In this document: piece by piece, positions 7,788 to 14,752 of the stretch | Layout: each line of letters begins with the position of its first letter | How positions within the stretch are numbered: position 1 is the stretch's first letter | NCBI GenBank assembly: GCA_964495465.1 | Contig: CAZBWE010000057.1 | Span: forward strand, 1 to 14,752 | Source of the DNA: CAZBWE01 sp964495465 | Lineage (GTDB): Bacteria; Planctomycetota; Phycisphaerae; Sedimentisphaerales; Anaerobacaceae | Reading direction: 5' to 3' | Length of the DNA: 14,752 nucleotides | Position numbers and translations under genes: made by a program | The notes under the pieces: generated by a model | The model's database searches: none | Seen by the model: the letters and a program-made list of their open reading frames with translations, nothing else | What the model was told of the DNA's origin: nothing

Positions 7788-8132
7788 TCAAGCAAGAAAG
7801 ATTTTAATCATTTTTATTCGCGCCCGCGGGCATCGCTTTTGCAGCACCTCAAGCAGCTCTGCGCTGCATAATCGCAACTCATGCATATACGGCGGCGAAT
7901 CCACCCTCGCTTTCAATATGCCTTCTGAAATATCATCGATTTTGCAATGTCGTTCCAGCTCCGCCGGCAACAGACTATTCCAAAGCCCGCTTACCGAGTC
8001 AAATATTTTCTGTTGCGGCGAAATCCGGCTGTTGACAAGCTCTTCGATGGCGCTGTCTAACTTGACGGCTTGGTTTGCTTTTCTTCTTATCCGGCCGTTA
8101 GCAACGCTATGCTGCCATTCACTTCGATTCAT
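7788..8132 (-). CDS. DUF721 protein, DciA-like
   Basis: A 114-residue product that fits the DUF721 family. It has a helical, basic N-terminal part, then a segment of the form 'W..llp..l..h' (residues about 50-62, LWNSLLPAELERH). Next come a strand pair ending in ILKARVDSPPYMHELR (about 71-86) and a helix AELLEVLQKRCPRARIKMIKI. In this family the conserved core reads L.V.V.sp.w..eL, and PPYMHEL takes that place. DciA members act in loading the replicative helicase DnaB in bacteria that lack DnaC; applying this role here is inference. Its place between dnaN and gyrB is typical of DUF721 genes and strengthens the call. It starts at ATG 8132, 48 bases after dnaN, with only a weak AAAAGA-type ribosome site. 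It probably belongs to one operon with dnaN and gyrB. Confidence 0.75.
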   Translation of the reverse strand: MNRSEWQHSVANGRIRRKANQAVKLDSAIEELVNSRISPQQKIFDSVSGLWNSLLPAELERHCKIDDISEGILKARVDSPPYMHELRLCSAELLEVLQKRCPRARIKMIKIFLA

Positions 8133-8180
8133 ATATCTTTTGAGTTATTTATAAAAAGCACTTCTGCGTTTATATAGACC

Positions 8181-9287
8181 CTAACCGAGGTTTATGGGCA
8201 TCAAAACATACAAAAAGCTCGCCCCGCTTTTTATTAGGCCTGGCCTATCCGGCTGTCCCAGGTCAAATTCAAAATCAGGAGTTTTTATAACCCTAAGGAC
8301 GTCTGTTAAAAACTGCGGATTAAAGCCAATCTCCAGCGGCTCATCCCTATAATCTATTACCATATCTACCTGTGCATCGCCGGTCTCGGGCGCCCTGCCG
8401 GAGAACACAAGCTTTCCTTTTCCTATCGAAAGCTTGATGCCCCTTGACTCTTCGCTCGTTAATAGCGCCGCCCGACGAACAGCGCTTAAAGTTGCCTCTG
8501 TCGGCAATTTAAGTTTTTTGTCATTATCCGTCGGTATAATATCCTCATATTTCGGGAAGTTTCCTTCGACAAGGTTCGAGCTTACAACAACATTAGCGCA
8601 TTTTATTAACACCTGATTGCCCACAAACTTAACGGCGACGGTCTCCTTTTCGCCGCCTCCTATTTTGTCCAGCAGGGACATTGTTTTAGCCGGCATAATC
8701 ACCTTAACTCCTTCTGCTTTTTTGCCTGGTGCCGCAGCTAAATTAACCCTGCAACGGGCAAGCCTTCTACCATCCGTGGCGACAAGCGATAACTTTTTGC
8801 CTTTTACTTCCCACAGAACCCCATTGATTGCATAACGGCTACTTTCCTTGGCTGTGGCAAAAAGGCACTGCTCAACACCCTCCTGCAGTTCATCCAATTT
8901 AATTTCCATATCGGCGTCGTTGCTGAATTCAGGGACTGATGGATACTGCCCCGGCTCTTGGCTGTAGATTTTAAATTGACTATCTGCTCCTTTTATTTCA
9001 CATATTCCTTCTTCTGCCTTGAATGATAAAACGTCATCAATGCTTTCACGCACGATCGCAAAAAGACTGTCCGCGGGCACGATAGCTTCTCCCGGCTGTT
9101 CGACCTGAACTTCCGATACAAGTAAATTGATGCCGACCTCTAAGTCCGTTGCGCAGACCCTCACTCCTTTGTCATCAGCATTGATATTAACACAACGCAA
9201 GATTGGCTTTGGCGTCCTACTGGGAACCACAGACGTGAGTAGTCCAAGAGCTTCGGCAAGAGCAGTTCTGTTAAAATTAGCTTTCAT
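8181..9287 (-). CDS. dnaN: DNA polymerase III beta subunit (sliding clamp)
   Basis: Ring-forming processivity clamp of the replicative polymerase. The product of 368 residues matches the usual length and its three-domain clamp fold. Recognisable parts are the N-terminal MKANFNRTALAEALGLL and LRCVNINADDKGVRVCATDLEVGI (about 30-53), the central SRYAINGVLWEVKGKKLSLVATDGRRLARC stretch (about 149-178), LVEGNFPKYEDIIP (about 238-251) and the C-terminal FLYVLMPINLG, which matches the clamp's usual '.Y.lMP.rl' end. The ATG at 9287 has AGAGGG 5 bases upstream (9298-9293). It is the first gene leftward from the 589-base non-coding stretch, followed by the DUF721 gene and gyrB on the same strand. No confident promoter was found; GGGTAT (9319-9324) and ATACCC (9337-9342) can form a small stem in its leader. 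Confidence 0.96.
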   Translation of the reverse strand: MKANFNRTALAEALGLLTSVVPSRTPKPILRCVNINADDKGVRVCATDLEVGINLLVSEVQVEQPGEAIVPADSLFAIVRESIDDVLSFKAEEGICEIKGADSQFKIYSQEPGQYPSVPEFSNDADMEIKLDELQEGVEQCLFATAKESSRYAINGVLWEVKGKKLSLVATDGRRLARCRVNLAAAPGKKAEGVKVIMPAKTMSLLDKIGGGEKETVAVKFVGNQVLIKCANVVVSSNLVEGNFPKYEDIIPTDNDKKLKLPTEATLSAVRRAALLTSEESRGIKLSIGKGKLVFSGRAPETGDAQVDMVIDYRDEPLEIGFNPQFLTDVLRVIKTPDFEFDLGQPDRPGLIKSGASFLYVLMPINLG

Positions 9288-9559
9288 AATATCCCTCTAA
9301 AGTCTAATATAAAATAGGGGGTATGGCATTGAGTTTATACCCGAACAATACGATTTTAGTTTACACTGCAATGCAAAAATTTACAACAATTTTATTAAAA
9401 AGTTCGTTCTTTTCATAGTCGGTAAACTTTACGCAAATTATGTCCTTACGGGCTTTTGGTTTCGAATGATTACTATTATAAATTAGAAAAAAGATAGTAG
9501 TATTATTCATATGTTAGTAAAAATTGTGAGGTTATCAGCAAAGAGAATATCTAATTTAT

Positions 9560-9722
9560 TGTGGATTAAGGAGATAGAACCAGCCAATTATGAAAGCAGG
9601 TTGTGGATAGCGGGTTGGGTTTAAAGTTGAATTTTTCACGGAATCTAACAAATATCTTATAGGGTGGCACTCGTGTGTTAAATGTAGGTAGAGTTAACAC
9701 ATTTCTTAACAGGTTTTCCACA
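9560..9722. promoter_or_regulatory. Cluster of DnaA-box-like 9-mers
   Basis: Compared with TTATCCACA: 9714-9722 TTTTCCACA (+ strand; matches the relaxed TTWTNCACA form exactly); 9602-9610 TGTGGATAG (- strand box, one mismatch); 9560-9568 TGTGGATTA (- strand box, one mismatch); 9632-9640 TTTTTCACG (one mismatch to the relaxed form). A weaker TTATCAGCA lies at 9532-9540. Several near-consensus boxes within about 160 bases are more than expected from chance in an ordinary gap. Confidence 0.55.
9674..9701. repeat. Inverted repeat TGTGTTAA-N12-TTAACACA
   Basis: Perfect 8-base arms (9674-9681 and 9694-9701) with a 12-base spacer, inside the candidate origin and about 110 bases before the marR -35 site. 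Further TTAACA copies occur at 9706-9711 and 9821-9826. It could be an operator or part of the origin; the sequence does not decide. Confidence 0.5.
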
Positions 9723-9808
9723 AAAAAAGTGTCGGGGTTATCAGGACTAAAAGGCCTTTCGCGGCAAGAAGGTGGGGGAAAATATTACGATTTGAGCGGA
9801 TTATTTTA

Positions 9809-9858
9809 TTGACAGATTAGTTAACATCATAACAATATACATATAAACAGCGTATAAT
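9809..9858 (+). promoter_or_regulatory. Candidate promoters for the marR gene
   Basis: Two overlapping possibilities. First, a perfect -35 TTGACA (9809-9814) with AACAAT (9831-9836) at 16 bases. Second, a perfect -10 TATAAT (9853-9858) with ATAACA (9829-9834) at 18 bases. The second would start RNA near 9865, just before the ribosome site GGAG (9867-9870). GTTAAC (9820-9825) lies between the elements and could take part in autorepression. Confidence 0.5.
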
Positions 9859-9876
9859 TATTGCGTGGAGCTTAAA

Positions 9877-10347
9877 ATGTCTCTTGAATGTGAGTTAGGA
9901 CTTGTAAAACCCATATCACTATTGAGCCACAAGGCGCTGCTCAATGTTTATTACACAGCGTCGCGCTTAAGGAAAAAGGCGGGCGAATTTTTCCAGCCGT
10001 TTGGCCTGACAGACGTCCAATTCAACCTTATGATGTTGTTGAAACACCAAGGCGGTGCGGAGGGTGGCTTGAGTCAGGCCCGCCTTAGTAAGATGATGCT
10101 CGTCAATCGAGCAAATATCACTACGTTAATAGACCGGATGGAAAGAGCAGGTCTCGTTGAGCGCACGCCGTCGCCTTCTGACAGGAGGTTTAACATCATA
10201 AAACTAACTAGTATGGGTAGAAAACTGCTCGCACAGGTCGAGCCCCTCTACACAGAAGAAGTAAAGGGGGTGATGGCTGCTCTGAGGGAAACGGAGCAAA
10301 AAAACTTAGTTGTGATGTTAGAGAGAATTCGAGGTAATGTTTCTTAA
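9877..10347 (+). CDS. MarR-family transcriptional regulator
   Basis: Small dimeric DNA-binding protein of 156 residues. A helical dimerisation N-terminus (about 15-60) is followed by the winged helix-turn-helix. LSQARLSKMMLVNRANITTL (65-84) and IDRMERAGLVER form the recognition part, and the wing RTPSPSDRRFNIIKLT (96-111) has the characteristic DRR. A long C-terminal helix (about 120-153) completes the dimer interface. ATG 9877 is chosen because GGAG lies 6 bases upstream; an in-frame GTG at 9865 would add only four residues and overlap that site. There is no cysteine sensor pattern beyond Cys5, so the ligand is unknown. It is followed after 86 bases by the activase fusion on the same strand, which makes that gene a likely target along with its own promoter (inference). 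MarR proteins next to metabolic genes usually act as repressors released by a substrate. Confidence 0.9.
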   Translation: MSLECELGLVKPISLLSHKALLNVYYTASRLRKKAGEFFQPFGLTDVQFNLMMLLKHQGGAEGGLSQARLSKMMLVNRANITTLIDRMERAGLVERTPSPSDRRFNIIKLTSMGRKLLAQVEPLYTEEVKGVMAALRETEQKNLVVMLERIRGNVS

Positions 10348-10433
10348 TAAAGCAAGTCGCGGAAATGTATGGGCAAAAAGGAATACGAGGTAATATAAAA
10401 GCGCAGATTGACTATAGAGGATGTAAATAGCTT

Positions 10434-13400
10434 ATGGATAATGAAAAGCCCCTTAAGAAAGAAGGATTGTTTGTGGGAATCGATGTGGGAAGCAGCTTTG
10501 TGCACTATGCGGTTATCGATGGGTATAGGAATATAGTTTACTGCCCGAAGCCAATAATGCACTTTGCCGACCCGATTGACGCTGTGAAGCAGGCGTGGCG
10601 AGACATAGCAAGTAAATACAATGTGGATGATATCAAAAGCACCGCCTTTACAGGCAGCGGCGCGAAGTTTTTCCCTGATGCAATAAAGGGTCTAATTTAT
10701 GAGTATGACAGCGTTACTATCCCGAAAGGGGTGGAGCTGATTGGCCTGGGGGCGGAATACGTTTTTCATATAGGCGCAAAGGATTCGTATTTTTTTAATC
10801 TGAAAATGATAAACGGTAAAGCCATTATTCAGGAATGGGGAACGGGAAGCAAATGTGGCGGCGGCTCCGGCACATTAATAGAGAAGCAGTGCAGAAGATT
10901 GTTTGAAGGAGAAATTGCCAATCCCGAGCCGGAGAGCGACACAAATATAGCAAACGCGCAAGAGCAGGAAGAAATCGGGGCAGGAAACAGGCGCAAATTA
11001 CAAACAACACTGGAGCAGATGTTTGATAAAGCAGAAAAGGAAGCTGTAAAATCAACAGAGCCAAGTAAATTCTTGGCAAGATGTGGCGTTGTTATTCAAT
11101 CCGATTTAATCCATAAACAAAATGAGGGAGCAAAAAGAGAAGACAACTTAGCTGGGCTGTTCAGGACGGTGGCGAGAAATTATAAAATAGATGTTCTTGG
11201 GACAAGGCAGTTTAGCGGGGACAAAAAGTCCATCCGGGCGATAGCGACAGGCGGCGTCCTTGCGAACGATATTATAAAAGAGAGCTTGGAGGAATTTCTG
11301 GGCATTTCCATATCAAGGCCGAAATATCATAGCAGCGTAGCCGCCATAGGCGCAGCACAGAAGGCGGCAGAAGAAAGCAACAGCTTTATTTTCGAGCTGG
11401 AACAGCTTGATAGGGTTGCAGAGTACGGCCGGGAAAAGCGGCAGTTTGCTCCGGCATTGCACAAATTTCTTGATAAAGTAGATGATAATCAACAGCAGTT
11501 AAGCGAAGAGATAAAAGAAGGGACGGAAGTCGTATTGGGGATTGACGGCGGCAGCACGACAACAAAGGGTGCTATGGTTGAATTAAAGACGGGTCGGCTG
11601 CTTGATAAACTGTATATTAAGACACACGGCCAGCCGGAAGAGTCGCTGAAACGTGTTTTAAGATATCTGAGCCGGCACAAAGACAGGGTCATTGTGAGAG
11701 GCGTCGGAGCAACCGGCTCAGCGAGAAAGCTGTATGAGAAAATATTGTTGAGCAAGAAAAAGAGCAAGGAGCTAACCGGCAAAGGCATCGAGAGGACAGA
11801 CAGAATAACCGACGAAATCACCTGTCATGCACTCGGTGTCAAGCATAATAATCCGGAGATAGATACAATTTTTGAGGTAGGCGGGCAGGATATGAAGTTC
11901 ACGAGCTTTGCAGCCGACGGCACTGTAAAGCAGGCAAAGATGAACTATAGTTGCCAGGCGGGCTCCGGCCAGACACTCGAAAATATGGCTGATATTATAA
12001 ATTTGGATGTTGAAAGCTCTTTACAGGAGGAAGCTTTGCATGCCGAGAGGGTTCCTGTCATCGATTCGACGTGCGGCGTTTTTATGGAGATGGATGAGAA
12101 CCGGCTCATTGCAGAGGGCTTCAGCAGGAGGGAAATAGCTGCTGCGATACTTAGGGGGACAGCCGCGAGTTACTATTACAAATTTGTCGGCGGCTCGCAG
12201 AATGTCGGAGACAAATGCTCCGCACAGGGAGGACCGCCCTTGGGAAAGGCATTTCTTGCAGCACTTGCCCAGGTCACAGGAAAGCAGATTGAAGCCTATC
12301 CTCACAGGGAGATGTTCGGTGCGTGGGGTCAGGCGCTGGATATCATCGAAAACATAAAAGCATTAGAAGCACAGGGCAAAACGTGCGGGACTGCGTTCAG
12401 GGGCTGGGATGTAGTTGATATGCCTTTTAAGAAGCGAAAGGTTTCCTGTAGGGAGATGTTTAAGGAAAAATCCTGCGGGATAAGAGACTGTCAACTCGAG
12501 GTGTTTTCCATCGAAGATGACGAGATAGTTTCAGGGGGCTTCTGTCCGCGTGGGAATTCCGAGGCGATAAGAAAGCCGAAAACGAACTACGTCGAGAGAT
12601 ACCATAAAATATATGAGAAACACTTTAGGAGATTTGGCTCATTACTTGGTGAGCAGGCATCTGAAGGTTTGGCGGGCCTGAAAACGATAGGGATTAAAAG
12701 AAGCACTGCGACGCTCGGAGAAAAAGGGATTTGGAGCGCCGCTTTATTCAATAAGCTGGGATTTCGGCCTGTAGTATCGCCCAAAACCGACAAAGAGATA
12801 GCGACTACAGGAGTTGATAATTCAAGAACGGATTTCTGCATAGCTCGGAAAATAGCTACGGGGCATGCGGCAATGTTGAATGAGCACCCGGATATAGAAT
12901 ATATGTTTAATCCGAGTTTTATTGAGTTGAGAAGGAAAGAGCCGCCGGATTTAAAGTATTGTATTTATACGGAGACGGAGGGCTATATATTAAACGATGT
13001 GCTTTCCCTCGATAAGAGCAGGCAGATAAATCCGATTTTGCATTTCGGCGATGAAGAGATTCTTGTTCAGGCGCTCAGGCAAGAATTTGACCGGCTGGGA
13101 TTCGGGTTCACTGAAAAAGAAGTGAGGAATTCCATAAGGTTTGCAAACCGGGCGGAGGAAGAATTTAAGAGAGAAATCTACGACGAGGGGAACAGATTCT
13201 TAAAGAGAATCGAGGAGACCGACGGAGTCGGATATGTCGGCATAGGCAGGGATTATGTCCTGCTCGACCCGGAGGCGAGCTCGAACTCAGGTGCAATGTT
13301 TTCTCAAATAAGGGGGCTGGACTATATACCGCAGGTATTTCTGGAACATAGATTTAAGGATATCTCCATAGAAAGATTTGCGGAAAACGAGTTTTGGGTG

Positions 13401-14752
13401 CAGAGCGTTAAGATTCTGCAGGCCAATTTATATGTGGCCAATCATCCGAATCTGTTCCCCGTGAGGATGATGAATTTCGGCTGCGGCCCGGATAGCTTGA
13501 AGATTTATCAGGAAGAAAAGATTCAGCAGGCGGCAGGCAAGCCCGTCCTTATATTATTAACAGACGCCCAGACCAATAACGCCCCCTTTGTTACAAGGAC
13601 AGAGGCACACGAGAGAGTCGTCAGCCAAACAAAGCCGAAGGGACTAAAGCCGGAAAGCATAGCGCTTAGACGATATCAGATGGACAACAGCGACAAAAAG
13701 ATATGGCTGATTCCTTATATGGGCGACGGCAGCGTTGTCGCGGCTGTCGGGCTGAAGTATTTCGGAATAGAGAGCATGGTATTGCCTACTAATACGGAAA
13801 GGGGCTACGAAATAGCGAGAAAACATATCAGCTCCGAAGTGTGCCATCCGCTCAAGGGAGTAGTAGGTGATGCGCTGAGCTTTCTGATTCAGGAGACCGA
13901 AAAAAAGGGCAAAAAATATGTTGAAGACAACTATCTTGTTATGCTGCCGACGACAAGCGGGCCTTGCAGGTTCGGAAAGTATAAAGAAGTGCTGAGAGAA
14001 TTTATGGACAGGGAGGGCTTCGAAGAGGTGCCGGTGGCCGGGCCTTCTTCGGAAACCGATTATTTTGATATACCTATGCCGCAAAAAGTTGGCTCACTGG
14101 GGGCTATGAAGATACAGCAGATATTATTCAAAGCGCTAAAGGCGGCTGATTTGTTGGAAGACATAACCCTGAGGTTCAGGCCTTATGCCGAAGATAAACG
14201 GCAGATTACAGAGCTGAAGCAGCAGCAATTAAACAGATTGCAGAAAGTTATAGAAACGGGCGCAAAAACGAATAAGCTGATACAGTGGGGCAAGGATACT
14301 GTATCGAAGTATGAACAGATCGGGCTGCAAAATATCGAGCGGTTTCCCCTTGTCCTTTATATAGGGGAAATTTATATGAGACATCACGACCCCTATACTA
14401 ATTTTATAATCGAACGGCTGGAAGAGCAGGACCTCGAGATGATAAGGGACCCGATTGTAGATTGGCTGCTTTATGTAAACCATATGAATCGGAGGAATTC
14501 AAGAAGAGATATCAAGTTGTCATTGAAACACTTCGATTTGTCCGGAGCGTTAAGGAATATGAGAAAGTTCGGCAAGTCTTATCTCAAAGGCAGATATATG
14601 GAGGATGTCGAGAGCAAGATTGCTGGGCCTTTCCATTCCGTTCTTAATGGCAGGCATGCTCTGCCGGACCCGATGGAGATAATCGAGACCCTGGAAAGGG
14701 AGAATGAGTATCACGGCAACATCGAGGGCGAATCGCCGTTGAGCACCGGTAT
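10434..14752 (+). CDS. Giant acyl-CoA dehydratase activase / D-component fusion (partial, runs off window)
   Basis: One open frame with no stop for 1,439 codons, cut by the window end. Parts in order: (1) ASKHA ATPase module of the BadF/BadG/BcrA/HgdC type, GIDVGSS (15-21), Cys141 in KCGGGSG, Cys217 in ARCGVVIQSDLIH and TGGVLAN (272-278); (2) a second such module, GIDGGSTTTK (369-378), VGGQD (482-486), Cys507 in NYSCQAGSG, Cys547 in STCGVFMEMD and AQGGPPLGKAF (597-607); (3) a four-cysteine segment, Cys672, 681, 686 and 704; (4) a DUF2229-like part from about 752 (TIGIKRSTATLGEKG); (5) a HgdB-like part with Cys1017 (FGCGPD), Cys1137 (EVCHPLKG) and Cys1178 (GPCRFGKY). In the known family HgdC drives ATP-dependent one-electron transfer through a [4Fe-4S] cluster to the dehydratase D-component; here donor and acceptor are on one chain. 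The physiological substrate is unknown. Start: ATG 10434 is the first start after an in-frame TAG, with AGAGG 13 bases upstream. GTG 10473, with AAGGA 6 bases upstream, is a rival that keeps all motifs. The 86 bases before it hold no gene. Confidence 0.88.
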   Translation, partial: MDNEKPLKKEGLFVGIDVGSSFVHYAVIDGYRNIVYCPKPIMHFADPIDAVKQAWRDIASKYNVDDIKSTAFTGSGAKFFPDAIKGLIYEYDSVTIPKGVELIGLGAEYVFHIGAKDSYFFNLKMINGKAIIQEWGTGSKCGGGSGTLIEKQCRRLFEGEIANPEPESDTNIANAQEQEEIGAGNRRKLQTTLEQMFDKAEKEAVKSTEPSKFLARCGVVIQSDLIHKQNEGAKREDNLAGLFRTVARNYKIDVLGTRQFSGDKKSIRAIATGGVLANDIIKESLEEFLGISISRPKYHSSVAAIGAAQKAAEESNSFIFELEQLDRVAEYGREKRQFAPALHKFLDKVDDNQQQLSEEIKEGTEVVLGIDGGSTTTKGAMVELKTGRLLDKLYIKTHGQPEESLKRVLRYLSRHKDRVIVRGVGATGSARKLYEKILLSKKKSKELTGKGIERTDRITDEITCHALGVKHNNPEIDTIFEVGGQDMKFTSFAADGTVKQAKMNYSCQAGSGQTLENMADIINLDVESSLQEEALHAERVPVIDSTCGVFMEMDENRLIAEGFSRREIAAAILRGTAASYYYKFVGGSQNVGDKCSAQGGPPLGKAFLAALAQVTGKQIEAYPHREMFGAWGQALDIIENIKALEAQGKTCGTAFRGWDVVDMPFKKRKVSCREMFKEKSCGIRDCQLEVFSIEDDEIVSGGFCPRGNSEAIRKPKTNYVERYHKIYEKHFRRFGSLLGEQASEGLAGLKTIGIKRSTATLGEKGIWSAALFNKLGFRPVVSPKTDKEIATTGVDNSRTDFCIARKIATGHAAMLNEHPDIEYMFNPSFIELRRKEPPDLKYCIYTETEGYILNDVLSLDKSRQINPILHFGDEEILVQALRQEFDRLGFGFTEKEVRNSIRFANRAEEEFKREIYDEGNRFLKRIEETDGVGYVGIGRDYVLLDPEASSNSGAMFSQIRGLDYIPQVFLEHRFKDISIERFAENEFWVQSVKILQANLYVANHPNLFPVRMMNFGCGPDSLKIYQEEKIQQAAGKPVLILLTDAQTNNAPFVTRTEAHERVVSQTKPKGLKPESIALRRYQMDNSDKKIWLIPYMGDGSVVAAVGLKYFGIESMVLPTNTERGYEIARKHISSEVCHPLKGVVGDALSFLIQETEKKGKKYVEDNYLVMLPTTSGPCRFGKYKEVLREFMDREGFEEVPVAGPSSETDYFDIPMPQKVGSLGAMKIQQILFKALKAADLLEDITLRFRPYAEDKRQITELKQQQLNRLQKVIETGAKTNKLIQWGKDTVSKYEQIGLQNIERFPLVLYIGEIYMRHHDPYTNFIIERLEEQDLEMIRDPIVDWLLYVNHMNRRNSRRDIKLSLKHFDLSGALRNMRKFGKSYLKGRYMEDVESKIAGPFHSVLNGRHALPDPMEIIETLERENEYHGNIEGESPLSTG

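Larger units (their letters stand above)
9288..9808. other. Non-coding AT-rich region, candidate chromosomal origin (oriC)
   Basis: This stretch has no credible gene and separates leftward dnaN from rightward marR. It holds AT-rich tracts (9375-9402 and 9477-9525), a group of DnaA-box-like 9-mers (9560-9722), the trinucleotide run TAGTAGTATTATT (9495-9507), the palindrome AAAGGCCTTT (9750-9759) and the inverted repeat at 9674-9701. In many bacteria oriC lies next to dnaN or dnaA, and genes diverge from it as they do here. dnaA itself is not adjacent. The call is inference from position and motifs; cumulative GC skew of the whole chromosome would decide. Confidence 0.55.

Noticed and set aside
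9750..9759. AAAGGCCTTT palindrome as a terminator or operator.
   Set aside because: Only ten bases, no loop and no T tract; too short to call alone.
10825..14483. Several 84-146-codon - strand open frames opposite the activase fusion.
   Set aside because: They are antisense to an uninterrupted + frame carrying all family motifs.

Overview
The window (14,752 bases, moderate GC) comes from a bacterial chromosome and appears to cross a replication-origin neighbourhood. Organism (inference): the coding style and the combination of a cdaA-cdaR pair, a dnaN-DUF721-gyrB cluster and a giant acyl-CoA-dehydratase activase fusion suggest an anaerobic member of the PVC/Planctomycetota side of the tree, possibly Phycisphaerae-like. 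No rRNA or taxon-specific marker is present to prove this.

Layout. Positions 2-3153 (+ strand) hold the ribosome-assembly GTPase der and a CstA-family transporter. The der linker contains two back-to-back perfect hairpins that are translated in frame. Positions 3131-9287 (all - strand) read, in transcription order, dnaN (beta clamp), a short DUF721/DciA-like gene, gyrB, then a 276-base gap with a candidate promoter and a striking inverted-repeat leader, then cdaA (diadenylate cyclase) and cdaR (YbbR protein). cdaR ends inside the 3' end of the convergent cstA gene. Positions 9288-9876 form an AT-rich non-coding stretch with several DnaA-box-like 9-mers, my candidate oriC. Positions 9877-14752 (+ strand) hold a MarR-family regulator followed by a very long open frame that runs off the window (at least 1,439 codons). 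It is a single-chain fusion of two BadF/HgdC-type ATPase modules, a cysteine-rich/DUF2229-type segment and a HgdB-like (D-component) segment.

How the genes fit together. dnaN, the DUF721 protein and GyrB act in replication and transcribe away from the candidate origin, as expected for leading-strand genes. recF, which often sits between dnaN and gyrB, and dnaA are not here. CdaA makes c-di-AMP and CdaR is its usual membrane partner; their leader carries an inverted repeat whose one arm covers the ribosome-binding region. The MarR protein may control the downstream fusion protein, which looks like an ATP-driven low-potential electron donor joined to its acceptor enzyme, typical of strict anaerobes.

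Most worth a second look: the translated double hairpin in der, the cdaA leader with alternative pairings (or a small MITE-like insertion), the altered DGA motif in CdaA, the candidate oriC, and the single-chain four-cysteine activase pseudo-dimer. No rRNA, tRNA, CRISPR, transposase or phage gene was seen.
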